This document shows positions 54,477 to 63,510 of a stretch of DNA of 64,000 nt, piece by piece (positions within the stretch are counted from its first letter, which is position 1; every line of letters starts with the position of its first letter). The notes beneath the pieces were generated by a model. The model was given only the letters and a program-made list of their open reading frames with translations. It was not told the DNA's origin and made no database searches. The translations under genes were made by a program, and so were the position numbers. The DNA comes from Streptomyces sp. 135 (GTDB lineage Bacteria > Actinomycetota > Actinomycetes > Streptomycetales > Streptomycetaceae). Location: NCBI RefSeq assembly GCF_020026305.1, contig NZ_CP075691.1, positions 1,612,001 to 1,676,000 on the forward strand. Reading direction: 5' to 3'.

Positions 54477-55148
54477 GTGGCGATCCGCGTCCTACTGGTC
54501 GACGACCAGCCGCTGTTGCGCACCGGGTTCCGGATGATTCTGGAGGCCGAGCAGGACATCGCGGTGGTCGGCGAGGCCGGAGACGGCCTGCAGGCTCTCG
54601 ATCAAGTGCGGGCGCTCCAGCCCGATGTCGTGCTGATGGACATCCGGATGCCGCGGATGGACGGCGTCGAGGCGACGCGGCAGATCACCGGGCCGGGCCG
54701 CGACGGTCCGGCCAAGGTCTTGGTGCTGACCACTTTCGACCTGGACGAGTACGTGGTGGAGGCGCTGCGCGCCGGTGCCAGCGGCTTCCTCCTCAAGGAC
54801 GCTCCGGCGAACGAACTGGTGCAGGCGATCCGCGTGGTCGCCGGTGGCGAGGCGATGCTCGCGCCGAGCATCACGCGCCGCCTGCTCGACAAGTACTCCG
54901 CGCACCTGCCGTCCGGTGAGGAGCCGGTGCCGGACACCCTGCACACGCTCACCGACCGCGAGGTCGAGGTCCTGAAGCTGGTGGCCCGCGGCCTGTCGAA
55001 CGCCGAGATCGCAGCGGACCTCTTCGTGAGCGAGACGACCGTGAAGACCCATGTCGGGCACGTGCTCACGAAGTTGGGCCTGCGCGACCGGGTGCAGGCG
55101 GCCGTGTACGCGTACGAGAGCGGGCTGGTGCGCCCCGGCGCGCAGTAG
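54477..55148 (+). CDS. NarL/FixJ-type response regulator without a neighbouring kinase
   Basis: The 223-residue regulator has a receiver domain with Asp9/Asp10 and phospho-acceptor Asp55 in LMDIRMP, the conserved Thr and Lys (LVLTTF and FLLKDA), and a LuxR helix-turn-helix (LSNAEIAADLFVSETTVKTHV). GTG 54477 follows AAGGAGAG by five bases. It is downstream of the RecB-like gene in a probable operon; no sensor kinase is within the window, so its cognate kinase is elsewhere or it is phosphorylation-independent. Confidence 0.93.
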   Translation: MAIRVLLVDDQPLLRTGFRMILEAEQDIAVVGEAGDGLQALDQVRALQPDVVLMDIRMPRMDGVEATRQITGPGRDGPAKVLVLTTFDLDEYVVEALRAGASGFLLKDAPANELVQAIRVVAGGEAMLAPSITRRLLDKYSAHLPSGEEPVPDTLHTLTDREVEVLKLVARGLSNAEIAADLFVSETTVKTHVGHVLTKLGLRDRVQAAVYAYESGLVRPGAQ

Positions 55149-55166
55149 CCCTGGAAACCCGGCTGG

Positions 55167-55212
55167 AACGACGACGGTGGCCGTCCCCGAGGGGGCGGCC
55201 ACCGTCGTCGTT
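55167..55212. terminator. Bidirectional terminator after the response regulator
   Basis: AACGACGACGGTGGCCG and its perfect 17-base complement enclose TCCCCGAGGGGG, itself able to pair internally. It lies 18 bases after the response regulator stop and 24 bases after the converging binding-protein gene stop. Confidence 0.88.
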
Positions 55213-55236
55213 ACGGTCAGGCGCGGTCAGGTGCCG

Positions 55237-56823
55237 TCAGCCCTTGCTGATCTCCCAGAAGCGGAAGACCGTGGAGGCGTCCAGGCACGACTCCAGGCCG
55301 TAGACGTTGTCCTGGACGACCGCGTACTGCTTGGCCTGCCAGACCGGCAGGACCGGCACCTGCTCGGCCACGATGTCCTGGAGCGCGGAGTACTGCTTGT
55401 CGGTCTTGGTGCGGTCGCTCTCGGTCGCCGTGCCGGGGATGATCTTCCCGGTGATCTCGGAGTTCTCGAAGTGGTTGTCGAGGACGTTGCCCTTGCCGAA
55501 GAAGGGCTGCGTGAAGTTGTCCGGGTCCGGGTAGTCCGGCACCCAGCCCTTGACGTAGACGCCGTACTTGCCGGCGGCGATGTCCTTCTCGTACTGCTCG
55601 AACTCCACGGACTTCACGTCGGCGTCGAAGAGGCCGGACGCGTTGAGCTGCTTGGCGATGGCCTTCAGCTCCTGGTCGGTGGCCGGGCCGTAGCGCGTGG
55701 GGGTCGACCAGAGCGTCAGCTTGACCTTGCCGTCGATGCCGGCGCCGCGCAGTGCGGAGGCGGCCTTCGCGCGCTGCGGGCGGGCGCCGTAGGTGTCGAA
55801 GAACGCGGTGTTGTGGCCGCCGATGCCCGCCGGGACGATCGAGTACAGCGGCGTGGCCGTGTTCTGGTAGACCTCCTGGACGAGGGCTTCCCGGTCCAGG
55901 AGGTAGGCCATGGCCTTGCGCACGCCGAGCTTGCCCGCGACCGGGTCCTTCATGTTGAAGACCAGGTGCTGCACCTCGGCGCTGCTGCCCTCGACGATGT
56001 CGACGGCCCGGCCGGCCTCGGAGGTGTCCTGCTCGATGTCCGCGATGTCGGCGGCGGCGAGACCTCGGTAGGCCACGTCGATGTCGTGGTCCAGGAGCGC
56101 CTTCTTCAGGCCCTTCTGGTCGCCGTGGAAGAACTTGAGCGCGACACCCTCGTTCTTGACCTTGGCGCTGCCCTTGTAGGAGGAGTTGACGGAGAAGTTC
56201 GCCTCCTCCTTGTCGAACGAGTCGAGCTTGTAGGGGCCGGATCCGACCGCCTTGCCGTCCTCGCGCAGCGCGTTCATGTCGTACTCGCGGTGGTCCACGA
56301 TCGAACCCGCGCCCGAGGCGACCTTGCTGGGGAAGGTCGCGTCGGCGTACTTGAGCCGGAAGACGACGGTCTTGGCGTCCGGGGTCCGGACACTGTCGAG
56401 CATCGGGAACATGATCGCCGGGCCGGCGTCGTCGTTGATCTTCCGCATGCGGTCGAAGGAGAACTTGACGTCCTTCGAGGTGAGCTCGTTGCCGTTGCTG
56501 AACTTCAGTCCGTCACGCAGCTCACACTTGAAGACCTTCGTCTCCGTGTCCGTGAAGGCACAGCTCTTGGCGGCCTCCGGCTCCGGCTCGGTGGCGCCCT
56601 TGGGGAAGCTCAGGAGGGACTGGAAGACGTTGTTGAACAGGAGCCACGACCCGGGGTCGTAGCCGGACGCCGGGTCGGTGGCGAGGACGTCGTCGGACAT
56701 CCCCATCACGACCGCGTCACCCGTGTCCCCGGCCCCGCCCGACTCGGTTCCGCAGCCGGTCAACAAAGCGGCGGCCAGCCCTCCCGTGAGGGGAAGGGCC
56801 AGCCACTGGTTACGACGATTCAC
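55237..56823 (-). CDS. Peptide-type ABC transporter substrate-binding lipoprotein
   Basis: The 528-residue lipoprotein has a lipobox LLTGC with Cys24 and the extracellular SBP_bac_5 (DppA/OppA-like) fold: ELTSKDVKFSFDR, VGSGPYKL, and GWVPDYPDPDNF. It binds oligopeptides or similar solutes for import. It follows the paralogous binding-protein gene by 78 bases, but no permease or ATPase gene is adjacent, so it must work with a transporter encoded elsewhere. Confidence 0.92.
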   Translation of the reverse strand: MNRRNQWLALPLTGGLAAALLTGCGTESGGAGDTGDAVVMGMSDDVLATDPASGYDPGSWLLFNNVFQSLLSFPKGATEPEPEAAKSCAFTDTETKVFKCELRDGLKFSNGNELTSKDVKFSFDRMRKINDDAGPAIMFPMLDSVRTPDAKTVVFRLKYADATFPSKVASGAGSIVDHREYDMNALREDGKAVGSGPYKLDSFDKEEANFSVNSSYKGSAKVKNEGVALKFFHGDQKGLKKALLDHDIDVAYRGLAAADIADIEQDTSEAGRAVDIVEGSSAEVQHLVFNMKDPVAGKLGVRKAMAYLLDREALVQEVYQNTATPLYSIVPAGIGGHNTAFFDTYGARPQRAKAASALRGAGIDGKVKLTLWSTPTRYGPATDQELKAIAKQLNASGLFDADVKSVEFEQYEKDIAAGKYGVYVKGWVPDYPDPDNFTQPFFGKGNVLDNHFENSEITGKIIPGTATESDRTKTDKQYSALQDIVAEQVPVLPVWQAKQYAVVQDNVYGLESCLDASTVFRFWEISKG

Positions 56824-56901
56824 TTACGTGCCTTTAGATCTTGGGTTCGTTCGGTGGTTCTCGCAGGGCGCGGAGGCCGGTCGCCTCCTCGCACGGGAGG
56901 G

Positions 56902-58509
56902 TCAGCCGCTGACGCCGCGGCCGAGCTCCCAGAGCTGGAGGCTCGAGGAGGAGTTGAGGGCCCACTCGACGCCCGTGATGTCGTCCCGTGCGGCGATGTA
57001 CTGCTTGCCCTGCCAGAGCGGCAGGACGGGGACGTCCTCGGCGACGATGTCCTGGATCTTGCGGATGCTCTTGGACGCGGCCAGGCGGTCGGCCTCGCGG
57101 CGCGAGGTCGGGATCAGCTGGTCGATGATGTCGGGGTTCGCGTACGGCGAGCCGAGGAAGTTGCCCTTGTCGAGGAAGGGCGCGATGAAGCTGTCGGCGT
57201 CGGGGAAGTCGGGGAACCAGCCCATGCCGTAGACCGCGTACTTGCCGTCACGCTCGGCGGGGCGGAACGTGCCCCACGGCACGCCCTTGATCGAGACGTC
57301 GAACAGGCCGGAGTCGTTCAGCTGCGTCCGCAGCAGCTCGAACTCCTTCTTCGTCGCGGGACCGTAGTGGTCGGTGGTGTAGTGCAGCGTCAGCTTCACC
57401 GGCGTGGAGATGTTCGCCTTGTCGAGCAGCGCGCGGGCCTTGGCCGGGCTCGGGTTGCCGTACTTGTTGAAGAACGAGTTGGCGTGGCCCGTGATGGTGG
57501 AGGGCACCAGCGAGAACAGCGGCTCGGCCGTCGGGCCGTACACCGAGGAGGCCAGCGCGCCGCGGTCGATGACCTGCGCCATGGCCTGGCGGACGGCCTT
57601 GCTCTTGGCCACCGGGGCGTTGGTGTTGAAGGCCAGGTAACGGATCTCCAGGCCCTGCATCTCGACCAGGTCGATCTTCTTGTCCGAGGAGGCGTCGAGG
57701 TCCCTGACCTGCTCGGGCGACATGGTGCGCGCCATCAGGTCGATGTCGCCGTCCTCGAGTGCCTTGCCCATGGACTTGGTGTCGTCGAAGCTGCGCAGCT
57801 CCACCTTGTCGCTCTGGGGCTTGAACTCCCCCTTGTACTTGGGGTTCTTGGTGAACACCGTCTTCACCAGGCGGTCGCCGTCGACCTCTTGCTCCGCGAT
57901 GTACGGGCCGGATCCGGACACCTCGAAGCCGTCGCGCAGCCTGTTCTTGGGGTAGTGGTCCTTGCTGACGATGCCCGCGGTGGGGGTGGCCAGCTTGTAG
58001 GGGAACGTCGCGTCCGGCGACTTGAGGTGGAAGATGACCTCTCGGTCACCCTGCGTCTCGATCTCCTCGACGTTCGCCACCAGGGCGTCGGAACCGCTGG
58101 GGTCCTTGATCTTGATGTCCCGGACCCGCTCGATGGAGAACTTCACATCGGCCGCGGTCAGCGGCTCGCCGTCGGAGAACGTCAGGCCCTTGCGCAGGGT
58201 GCAGGAGTAGCGCTCGTTGCCCGTGTCGGTGAAACCGCACTGCTCGGCGGCCTCGGGCTGCGGGTCGCCACCGGCGCGCGGCAGTGCCATCAACCCTTGG
58301 ACGGTCTGCCGCAGCAGGCTCCAGGAACCGGCGTCGTAGGCGTACGCGGGGTCGAAGGGTGCCGGCACCTCCTTCGAGATGGCGAACGCGTCCGTGGTGC
58401 CGACGGCGATCGCGTCGTCACCGTCTCCGCTGCCCGATCCGCCACATGCGGCGAGAGCGGGGGCGAGCAGACCTACGACAGCCGGCAGCACCAAAGTCTT
58501 GCGGTTCAT
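56902..58509 (-). CDS. Peptide-type ABC transporter substrate-binding lipoprotein (paralog)
   Basis: The 535-residue lipoprotein has a lipobox LAAC with Cys22 and the same SBP_bac_5 domain (LTAADVKFSIERVRD, VSGSGPYIAEQE, GWFPDFPDADSF). It is clearly related to the gene at 55237-56823, and both probably arose by tandem duplication. ATG 58509 is used with GGAG about ten bases ahead. The 338-bp region upstream likely contains its promoter. Confidence 0.92.
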   Translation of the reverse strand: MNRKTLVLPAVVGLLAPALAACGGSGSGDGDDAIAVGTTDAFAISKEVPAPFDPAYAYDAGSWSLLRQTVQGLMALPRAGGDPQPEAAEQCGFTDTGNERYSCTLRKGLTFSDGEPLTAADVKFSIERVRDIKIKDPSGSDALVANVEEIETQGDREVIFHLKSPDATFPYKLATPTAGIVSKDHYPKNRLRDGFEVSGSGPYIAEQEVDGDRLVKTVFTKNPKYKGEFKPQSDKVELRSFDDTKSMGKALEDGDIDLMARTMSPEQVRDLDASSDKKIDLVEMQGLEIRYLAFNTNAPVAKSKAVRQAMAQVIDRGALASSVYGPTAEPLFSLVPSTITGHANSFFNKYGNPSPAKARALLDKANISTPVKLTLHYTTDHYGPATKKEFELLRTQLNDSGLFDVSIKGVPWGTFRPAERDGKYAVYGMGWFPDFPDADSFIAPFLDKGNFLGSPYANPDIIDQLIPTSRREADRLAASKSIRKIQDIVAEDVPVLPLWQGKQYIAARDDITGVEWALNSSSSLQLWELGRGVSG

Positions 58510-58847
58510 GCTCGACGTTCTCCAGGGCTCTTGGATCCCGTGAATCCCGCAACGCGGGGTGTGGGTTGATGGGGCACGGGGGGTGGGGCGATGTTCTCGC
58601 GACGACATTAGTCCGCACCACTTGAGCACCTGTCGGGGTGGGAGCCGGGCCCCAATCACGCAGGGAAACCGGGCGTGGACGCACCGATAACCCAACACCG
58701 GAAGGTTTCGCGCATGCTTCCACCAATCGGGACCAAACGTCATGCCCTCAGGGACCCCGGAAGGGGTCGCTGCACACACCGGTCCCAGTGTCGACCCCGG
58801 ATGGCGTGGGAAACGTCACACTCCGGGACAGGTGTGCGCCGGAGCTG
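58510..58847. other. Gap between binding-protein gene and HAD hydrolase gene
   Basis: No gene, RNA or strong hairpin is evident in these 338 bases. It should contain the promoter of the binding-protein genes and the 3' untranslated end of the HAD gene, but I could not place either. Confidence 0.4.
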
Positions 58848-59594
58848 TCACAGGGTCATGAGCCCTTGCAGGAAAGGAAGGTTGACGTGTTCGAGGGAGG
58901 GGACGACGGTGCGTCCCGCGGACGGCGGGATGGGGGCGACCGACGGCACGGCGACCACGCGGCAGCCGGCGGCCTCCGCGGCGGCGACGCCGGTGGCGGT
59001 GTCCTCGATGACGACGCACCGTGCGGGGTCGGCGCCGATGCCCGCCGCCGCCAGGAGGTAGGGGTCCGGGTGGGGCTTCGTACGGGCCACCTCGTCGCCC
59101 GCGACGGTGAGTTCGAAGTGGTGGGCGCCGATCGAGTCGAGGACACGGTCGATGATGCGCCGGTGCGAGGCGGAGACCAGGGCCATCGGGACGTCCTGGG
59201 CGGCGAGTTCGGCAAGCAGGCTCGCGGCGCCCGGCATCAGCGGCAGGGAGCGGGAGATGCGCTCCTCGAAGCCGTCGTTGAGCAGCACGGTCAGCTCGTC
59301 CAGGGTGATGTCGGCACCCGTGGCCTCGATGAGGAAGCCGGCGCTGCGCGTCATGGGGCCGCCGACGACGACATCGCGCCAGGCCTCGTCGAGGGTGTGG
59401 CCGAGGCGGGCGAAGACCTCGGCCTCGGCGTCCCACCAGAAGCCCTCGGTGTCGACGAGCGTGCCGTCCATGTCGAGCAGGACGCCCTGCAGCGCGGCCC
59501 CTTCGGCGAGGGGGACGGATGGGGCGAGGGGGGCCGGTGCCTGGGAGCCGACGGAGTGGAGAGGGGTGCCGAGCGCCGGAACCGTACTGGTCAT
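58848..59594 (-). CDS. HAD-family hydrolase (beta-phosphoglucomutase/phosphatase-like)
   Basis: The 248-residue protein has the complete HAD set: LLDMDGTLVDTEGFWW (motif I), ALVSASHRRIIDRVL (motif II), ARTKPHPDPYLLAA (Lys) and CVVIEDTATGVAAA (acidic). The cap is the alpha-helical type of subfamily IA. The substrate is unknown, and the N-terminal 35 residues form a Pro/Ala-rich leader. It lies just downstream of metH in the same orientation, but the metH terminator is between them. Confidence 0.9.
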   Translation of the reverse strand: MTSTVPALGTPLHSVGSQAPAPLAPSVPLAEGAALQGVLLDMDGTLVDTEGFWWDAEAEVFARLGHTLDEAWRDVVVGGPMTRSAGFLIEATGADITLDELTVLLNDGFEERISRSLPLMPGAASLLAELAAQDVPMALVSASHRRIIDRVLDSIGAHHFELTVAGDEVARTKPHPDPYLLAAAGIGADPARCVVIEDTATGVAAAEAAGCRVVAVPSVAPIPPSAGRTVVPSLEHVNLPFLQGLMTL

Positions 59595-59622
59595 GCGACC
59601 ACACCTTCCATGAGGGACGAGA

Positions 59623-59661
59623 AGGCCGGTTGCCCGCTTTTGACGACGAGGCAACCGGCCT
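59623..59661. terminator. Terminator of metH
   Basis: AGGCCGGTTGCC and GGCAACCGGCCT form 12-bp perfect arms around a 15-base loop, 34 bases after the metH stop on the minus strand. Confidence 0.85.
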
Positions 59662-59695
59662 GCACTGGACCGACCAGTGTACGACTGTGCTCGGA

Positions 59696-62600
59696 TCAGC
59701 GCGCGTTGAAGTACTTCGCCTCCGGGTGGTGGATGACGATCGCGTCCGTGGACTGCTCCGGGTGGAGCTGGAACTCCTCGGAGAGGTGGACGCCGATCCG
59801 CTCCGGCTGGAGGAGGTCGGCGATCTTGGCGCGGTCCTCCAGGTCGGGGCAGGCGCCGTAGCCGAGGGAGAAGCGGGCGCCGCGGTACTTCAGATCGAAC
59901 ATGTCTTCGACGTCGGCGGGGTCCTCGCCGCCGAAGCCGAGTTCGGCGCGGACCCGGGCGTGCCAGTACTCGGCGAGTGCCTCGGCCAACTGCACGGACA
60001 GGCCGTGCAGTTCGAGGTAGTCGCGGTAGGAGTCGGCGGCGAACAGCTCGGCGGTGGCCTCGCCGATCCTGGAGCCGACGGTGACGACCTGGAGGCCGAC
60101 GACGTCGGTCTCGCCGGACTCCTCGGGGCGGAAGAAGTCCGCGAGGCACAGGCGGCGGCCGCGGCGCTGGCGCGGGAAGGTGAAGCGGGTGCGCTCCGAG
60201 CCGTCGTCGTTGAGGATGATGAGGTCGTCGCCCTTGGACACGCACGGGAAGTAGCCGTGCACGACGGCCGCCTCCAGCAGGTTCTTGGTGTGCAGCTCGT
60301 CCAGCCAGCCGCGCAGCCGCGGGCGGCCCTCGGTCTCGACGAGTTCCTCGTACGAGGGTCCTTCGCCGGTACGTGCCTGCTTCAGGCCCCACTGGCCCTT
60401 GAAGAGGGCGCCTTCGTCGAGCCAGGAGGCGTACTCCTTGAGCTGGATGCCCTTGATGACGCGGGTGCCCCAGAACGGCGGGGTGGGCACGGGGTTGTCG
60501 GTGGCGACGTCGGAGCGGGCGGGCCCCTCGTCCTCGTTGGCCTCCAGGACCGCGGCGGTGGCCTTGGTGGGGACGCGGCGCTGCTTGAGCTCGGGCAGGG
60601 TCGCGCCGGGCACGCCGCGCTTGACGGCGATGAGGGCGTCCATCAGGCGCAGGCCCTCGAAGGCGTCGCGGGCGTAGCGGACCTCGCCCTCGTAGATCTC
60701 GTGGAGGTCCTGCTCGACGTAGGCGCGGGTCAGGGCGGCGCCGCCGAGGATGACCGGGAAGTCCGCGGCCATCTTGCGCTGGTTGAGCTCCTCCAGGTTC
60801 TCCTTCATGATCACCGTGGACTTGACCAGGAGGCCGGACATGCCGATGACGTCGGCCTTGTGCTCCGCGGCGGCGTCCAGGATCGCGGCGACGGGCTGCT
60901 TGATGCCGAGGTTGACGACGTTGTAGCCGTTGTTGGAGAGGATGATGTCGACGAGGTTCTTGCCGATGTCGTGCACGTCGCCGCGGACGGTGGCCAGCAC
61001 GATGGTGCCCTTGCCCTCTTCGCCCTCGACCTTCTCCATGTGCGGCTCCAGGTAGGCGACCGCGGTCTTCATGACCTCGGCGGACTGGAGCACGAACGGC
61101 AGCTGCATCTGGCCGGAGCCGAACAGCTCGCCGACGACCTTCATGCCCTCCAGGAGGGTGTTGTTGACGATGTCGAGGGCGGGCGTGTCGGTCAGGGCCT
61201 CGTCGAGGTCGGCCTCCAGACCGTTCTTCTCGCCGTCGATGATGCGGCGCTTGAGACGCTCCTCCAGCGGCAGGGCCAAGAGCTCCTCGGCCTTGCCGGC
61301 CTTCATCGACTTCGTCGAGACGCCCTCGAACAGCTCCATGAGCTTCTGCAGCGGGTCGTAGCCCTCGGCGCGGCGGTCGTAGATGAGGTCGAGGGCGGTG
61401 GTGACCTGCTCGTCGTCGAAGCGGGCGATCGGCAGGATCTTGGAGGCGTGCACGATCGCGGAGTCCAGGCCCGCCTTGACGCACTCGTCGAGGAAGACGG
61501 AGTTCAGCAGGACGCGGGCGGCCGGGTTGAGGCCGAAGGAGATGTTGGACAGGCCGAGCGTGGTCTGTACGTCCGGGTGGCGGCGCTTCAGTTCGCGGAT
61601 GGCCTCGATGGTGTGGACGCCGTCCTTGCGGGACTCCTCCTGACCGGTGCAGATGGTGAAGGTCAGGGTGTCGATGAGGATGTCCGACTCGTGGATGCCC
61701 CAGTTGCCGGTCAGGTCCTCGATCAGGCGCTCGGCGACGGCGACCTTGTGCTCGACGGTGCGGGCCTGGCCCTCCTCGTCGATGGTCAGCGCGATCAGCG
61801 CGGCGCCGTGCTCCTTGGCCAGGGCGGTGACCTTCGCGAAGCGGGACTCGGGGCCGTCGCCGTCCTCGTAGTTGACGGAGTTGATGACCGCGCGCCCGCC
61901 GAGCTTCTCCAGGCCCGCCTGGATGACGGGCAGTTCGGTGGAGTCCAGGACGATGGGCAGGGTGGAGGCGGTGGCGAAGCGGCCGGCCAGCTCGGCCATG
62001 TCCTTGACGCCGTCGCGGCCCACGTAGTCGACGCAGAGGTCGAGCATGTGCGCGCCCTCGCGGATCTGGTCGCGGGCCATCTCCACGCAGTCGTCCCAGC
62101 GGCCCTCCAGCATGGCCTCGCGGAACTTCTTCGAGCCGTTGGCGTTCGTCCGCTCGCCGATCGCCATGTACGCGGTGTCCTGGCGGAACGGCACCGTCTG
62201 GTACAGGGACGCGGCGCCGGGCTCGGGGTGCGGGTCGCGGGCCTGGGGCTGCATGCCGCGTACGCGCTCGACGACCTGGCGCAGGTGCTCGGGGGTGGTG
62301 CCGCAGCAGCCGCCGACCAGGGAGAGGCCGTACTCGCGTACGAAGGACTCCTGGGCGTCGGCCAGCTCGGGCGCCGTCAGGGGGTAGTGGGCGCCGTCCT
62401 TGCCGAGGACGGGCAGGCCCGCGTTGGGCATGCAGGAGATCGGGACGCGGGAGTGGCGGGCGAGGTAGCGCAGGTGCTCGCTCATCTCGGCGGGGCCGGT
62501 GGCGCAGTTCAGGCCGATCATGTCGATGCCCAGCGGCTCCAGGGCCGTCAGGGCGGCGCCGATCTCCGAGCCGAGGAGCATCGTGCCGGTGGTCTCGACG

Positions 62601-63235
62601 GTGACCGAGCAGATCACCGGGAGGTTCGCGCCGGTGGCGTCCAGGGCGCGGCGGGCGCCGAGGATCGCGGCCTTGGTCTGCAGGAGGTCCTGGGTGGTCT
62701 CCACCAGGAGCGCGTCGGCGCCGCCGGCGATCATGCCCTCGGCGTTCTGCTGGTAGGCGTCGCGCAGGGCGGTGTACGGGGCGTGGCCCAGGGTGGGCAG
62801 CTTGGTGCCGGGGCCCATGGAACCCAGGACCCAGCGCTGCTGCCCGGTCTTGCCGGTGTACTCGTCGGCGACCTCGCGGGCGATGCGGGCGCCGGCCTCG
62901 GAGAGCTCGAAGACGCGCTCGGGGATGTCGTACTCGCCAAGAGCCGCGAAGTTCGCGCCGAAGGTGTTGGTCTCCACGCAGTCGACGCCGACCGCGAAGT
63001 ACTCCTCGTGCACGGTGCGCACGATGTCGGGGCGGGTGACGTTCAAGACCTCGTTGCAGCCCTCGAGGTTCTGGAAGTCCTCCAGGGTCGGGTCCTGCGC
63101 CTGGAGCATCGTGCCCATCGCTCCGTCGGCCACGACCACCCGGGTGGCGAGGGCCTCACGGAGGGCGTCGGCTCGGGTCCTGCTCTCGGACGTGACAGGC
63201 GTGGGCTGCGAGGACGGGGTAGGCGACGAGGCCAT
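59696..63235 (-). CDS. metH: Cobalamin-dependent methionine synthase
   Basis: The 1179-residue enzyme methylates homocysteine using methyltetrahydrofolate through cobalamin. Domains in order are homocysteine-binding (zinc ligands in LNCATG and GGCCGTTPEH), pterin-binding (MAIGERTNANGSKKF), B12 cap (VVGELFGSGQMQLPF), cobalamin-binding with GDVHDIGKN (lower axial His, about residue 753), and AdoMet-activation (SLGYGACPD). ATG 63235 follows GGAG by eight bases and gives the usual N-terminus. No cobalamin or SAM riboswitch could be recognised in the 275-bp upstream region. The gene is divergent from gylR. Confidence 0.97.
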   Translation of the reverse strand: MASSPTPSSQPTPVTSESRTRADALREALATRVVVADGAMGTMLQAQDPTLEDFQNLEGCNEVLNVTRPDIVRTVHEEYFAVGVDCVETNTFGANFAALGEYDIPERVFELSEAGARIAREVADEYTGKTGQQRWVLGSMGPGTKLPTLGHAPYTALRDAYQQNAEGMIAGGADALLVETTQDLLQTKAAILGARRALDATGANLPVICSVTVETTGTMLLGSEIGAALTALEPLGIDMIGLNCATGPAEMSEHLRYLARHSRVPISCMPNAGLPVLGKDGAHYPLTAPELADAQESFVREYGLSLVGGCCGTTPEHLRQVVERVRGMQPQARDPHPEPGAASLYQTVPFRQDTAYMAIGERTNANGSKKFREAMLEGRWDDCVEMARDQIREGAHMLDLCVDYVGRDGVKDMAELAGRFATASTLPIVLDSTELPVIQAGLEKLGGRAVINSVNYEDGDGPESRFAKVTALAKEHGAALIALTIDEEGQARTVEHKVAVAERLIEDLTGNWGIHESDILIDTLTFTICTGQEESRKDGVHTIEAIRELKRRHPDVQTTLGLSNISFGLNPAARVLLNSVFLDECVKAGLDSAIVHASKILPIARFDDEQVTTALDLIYDRRAEGYDPLQKLMELFEGVSTKSMKAGKAEELLALPLEERLKRRIIDGEKNGLEADLDEALTDTPALDIVNNTLLEGMKVVGELFGSGQMQLPFVLQSAEVMKTAVAYLEPHMEKVEGEEGKGTIVLATVRGDVHDIGKNLVDIILSNNGYNVVNLGIKQPVAAILDAAAEHKADVIGMSGLLVKSTVIMKENLEELNQRKMAADFPVILGGAALTRAYVEQDLHEIYEGEVRYARDAFEGLRLMDALIAVKRGVPGATLPELKQRRVPTKATAAVLEANEDEGPARSDVATDNPVPTPPFWGTRVIKGIQLKEYASWLDEGALFKGQWGLKQARTGEGPSYEELVETEGRPRLRGWLDELHTKNLLEAAVVHGYFPCVSKGDDLIILNDDGSERTRFTFPRQRRGRRLCLADFFRPEESGETDVVGLQVVTVGSRIGEATAELFAADSYRDYLELHGLSVQLAEALAEYWHARVRAELGFGGEDPADVEDMFDLKYRGARFSLGYGACPDLEDRAKIADLLQPERIGVHLSEEFQLHPEQSTDAIVIHHPEAKYFNAR

Positions 63236-63510
63236 GAAAGAGCTCCCTGGAGTGCGACGGCTGTCGGCTTTGCGCCTTCTGTTGGAGGGCGCACTCGGCC
63301 AGGGTAGCCGGGACCAAGGTCCTGTTGTGAAGGCGTCCACGGGGCGGACGTGCCTGGACGTGCGCCCCTGACCTGGCTCGAACAGGGGCTTGACAGCACA
63401 GAGCGGAGCAACACGGGTTGTCCGGGCATTAGCGAGAGGTCGACAACGACCGATAGTGTTCAGCATTGTCGAACGTGGAATGGTGCGAGGGGACGGAGGT
63501 CGGGGCTGCG
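63236..63510. promoter_or_regulatory. Divergent metH/gylR control region
   Basis: The 275-bp gap holds a GCCCCTG/CAGGGGC hairpin (63364-63389), possibly in the metH leader. On the gylR side there is a compact set of dyads: GGTCG-ACAA-CGACC (63438-63451), CGACAA and TTGTCG inverted (63441-63446 and 63466-63471), and GTTC-N9-GAAC. A GATAGT lies within this group and may be a -10 element. GylR is known to repress its own operon, so these dyads are its likely operators. Confidence 0.5.

Noticed and set aside
59519..63307. Plus-strand open frame of over 1200 codons opposite metH
   Set aside because: It lies wholly antisense to a full-length MetH with all motifs, and has antisense composition.
63236..63510. 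Cobalamin, SAM or SAH riboswitch upstream of metH
   Set aside because: I looked for the conserved B12 box and known SAM/SAH cores on the minus strand and found only an ordinary hairpin. A covariance-model search would decide.
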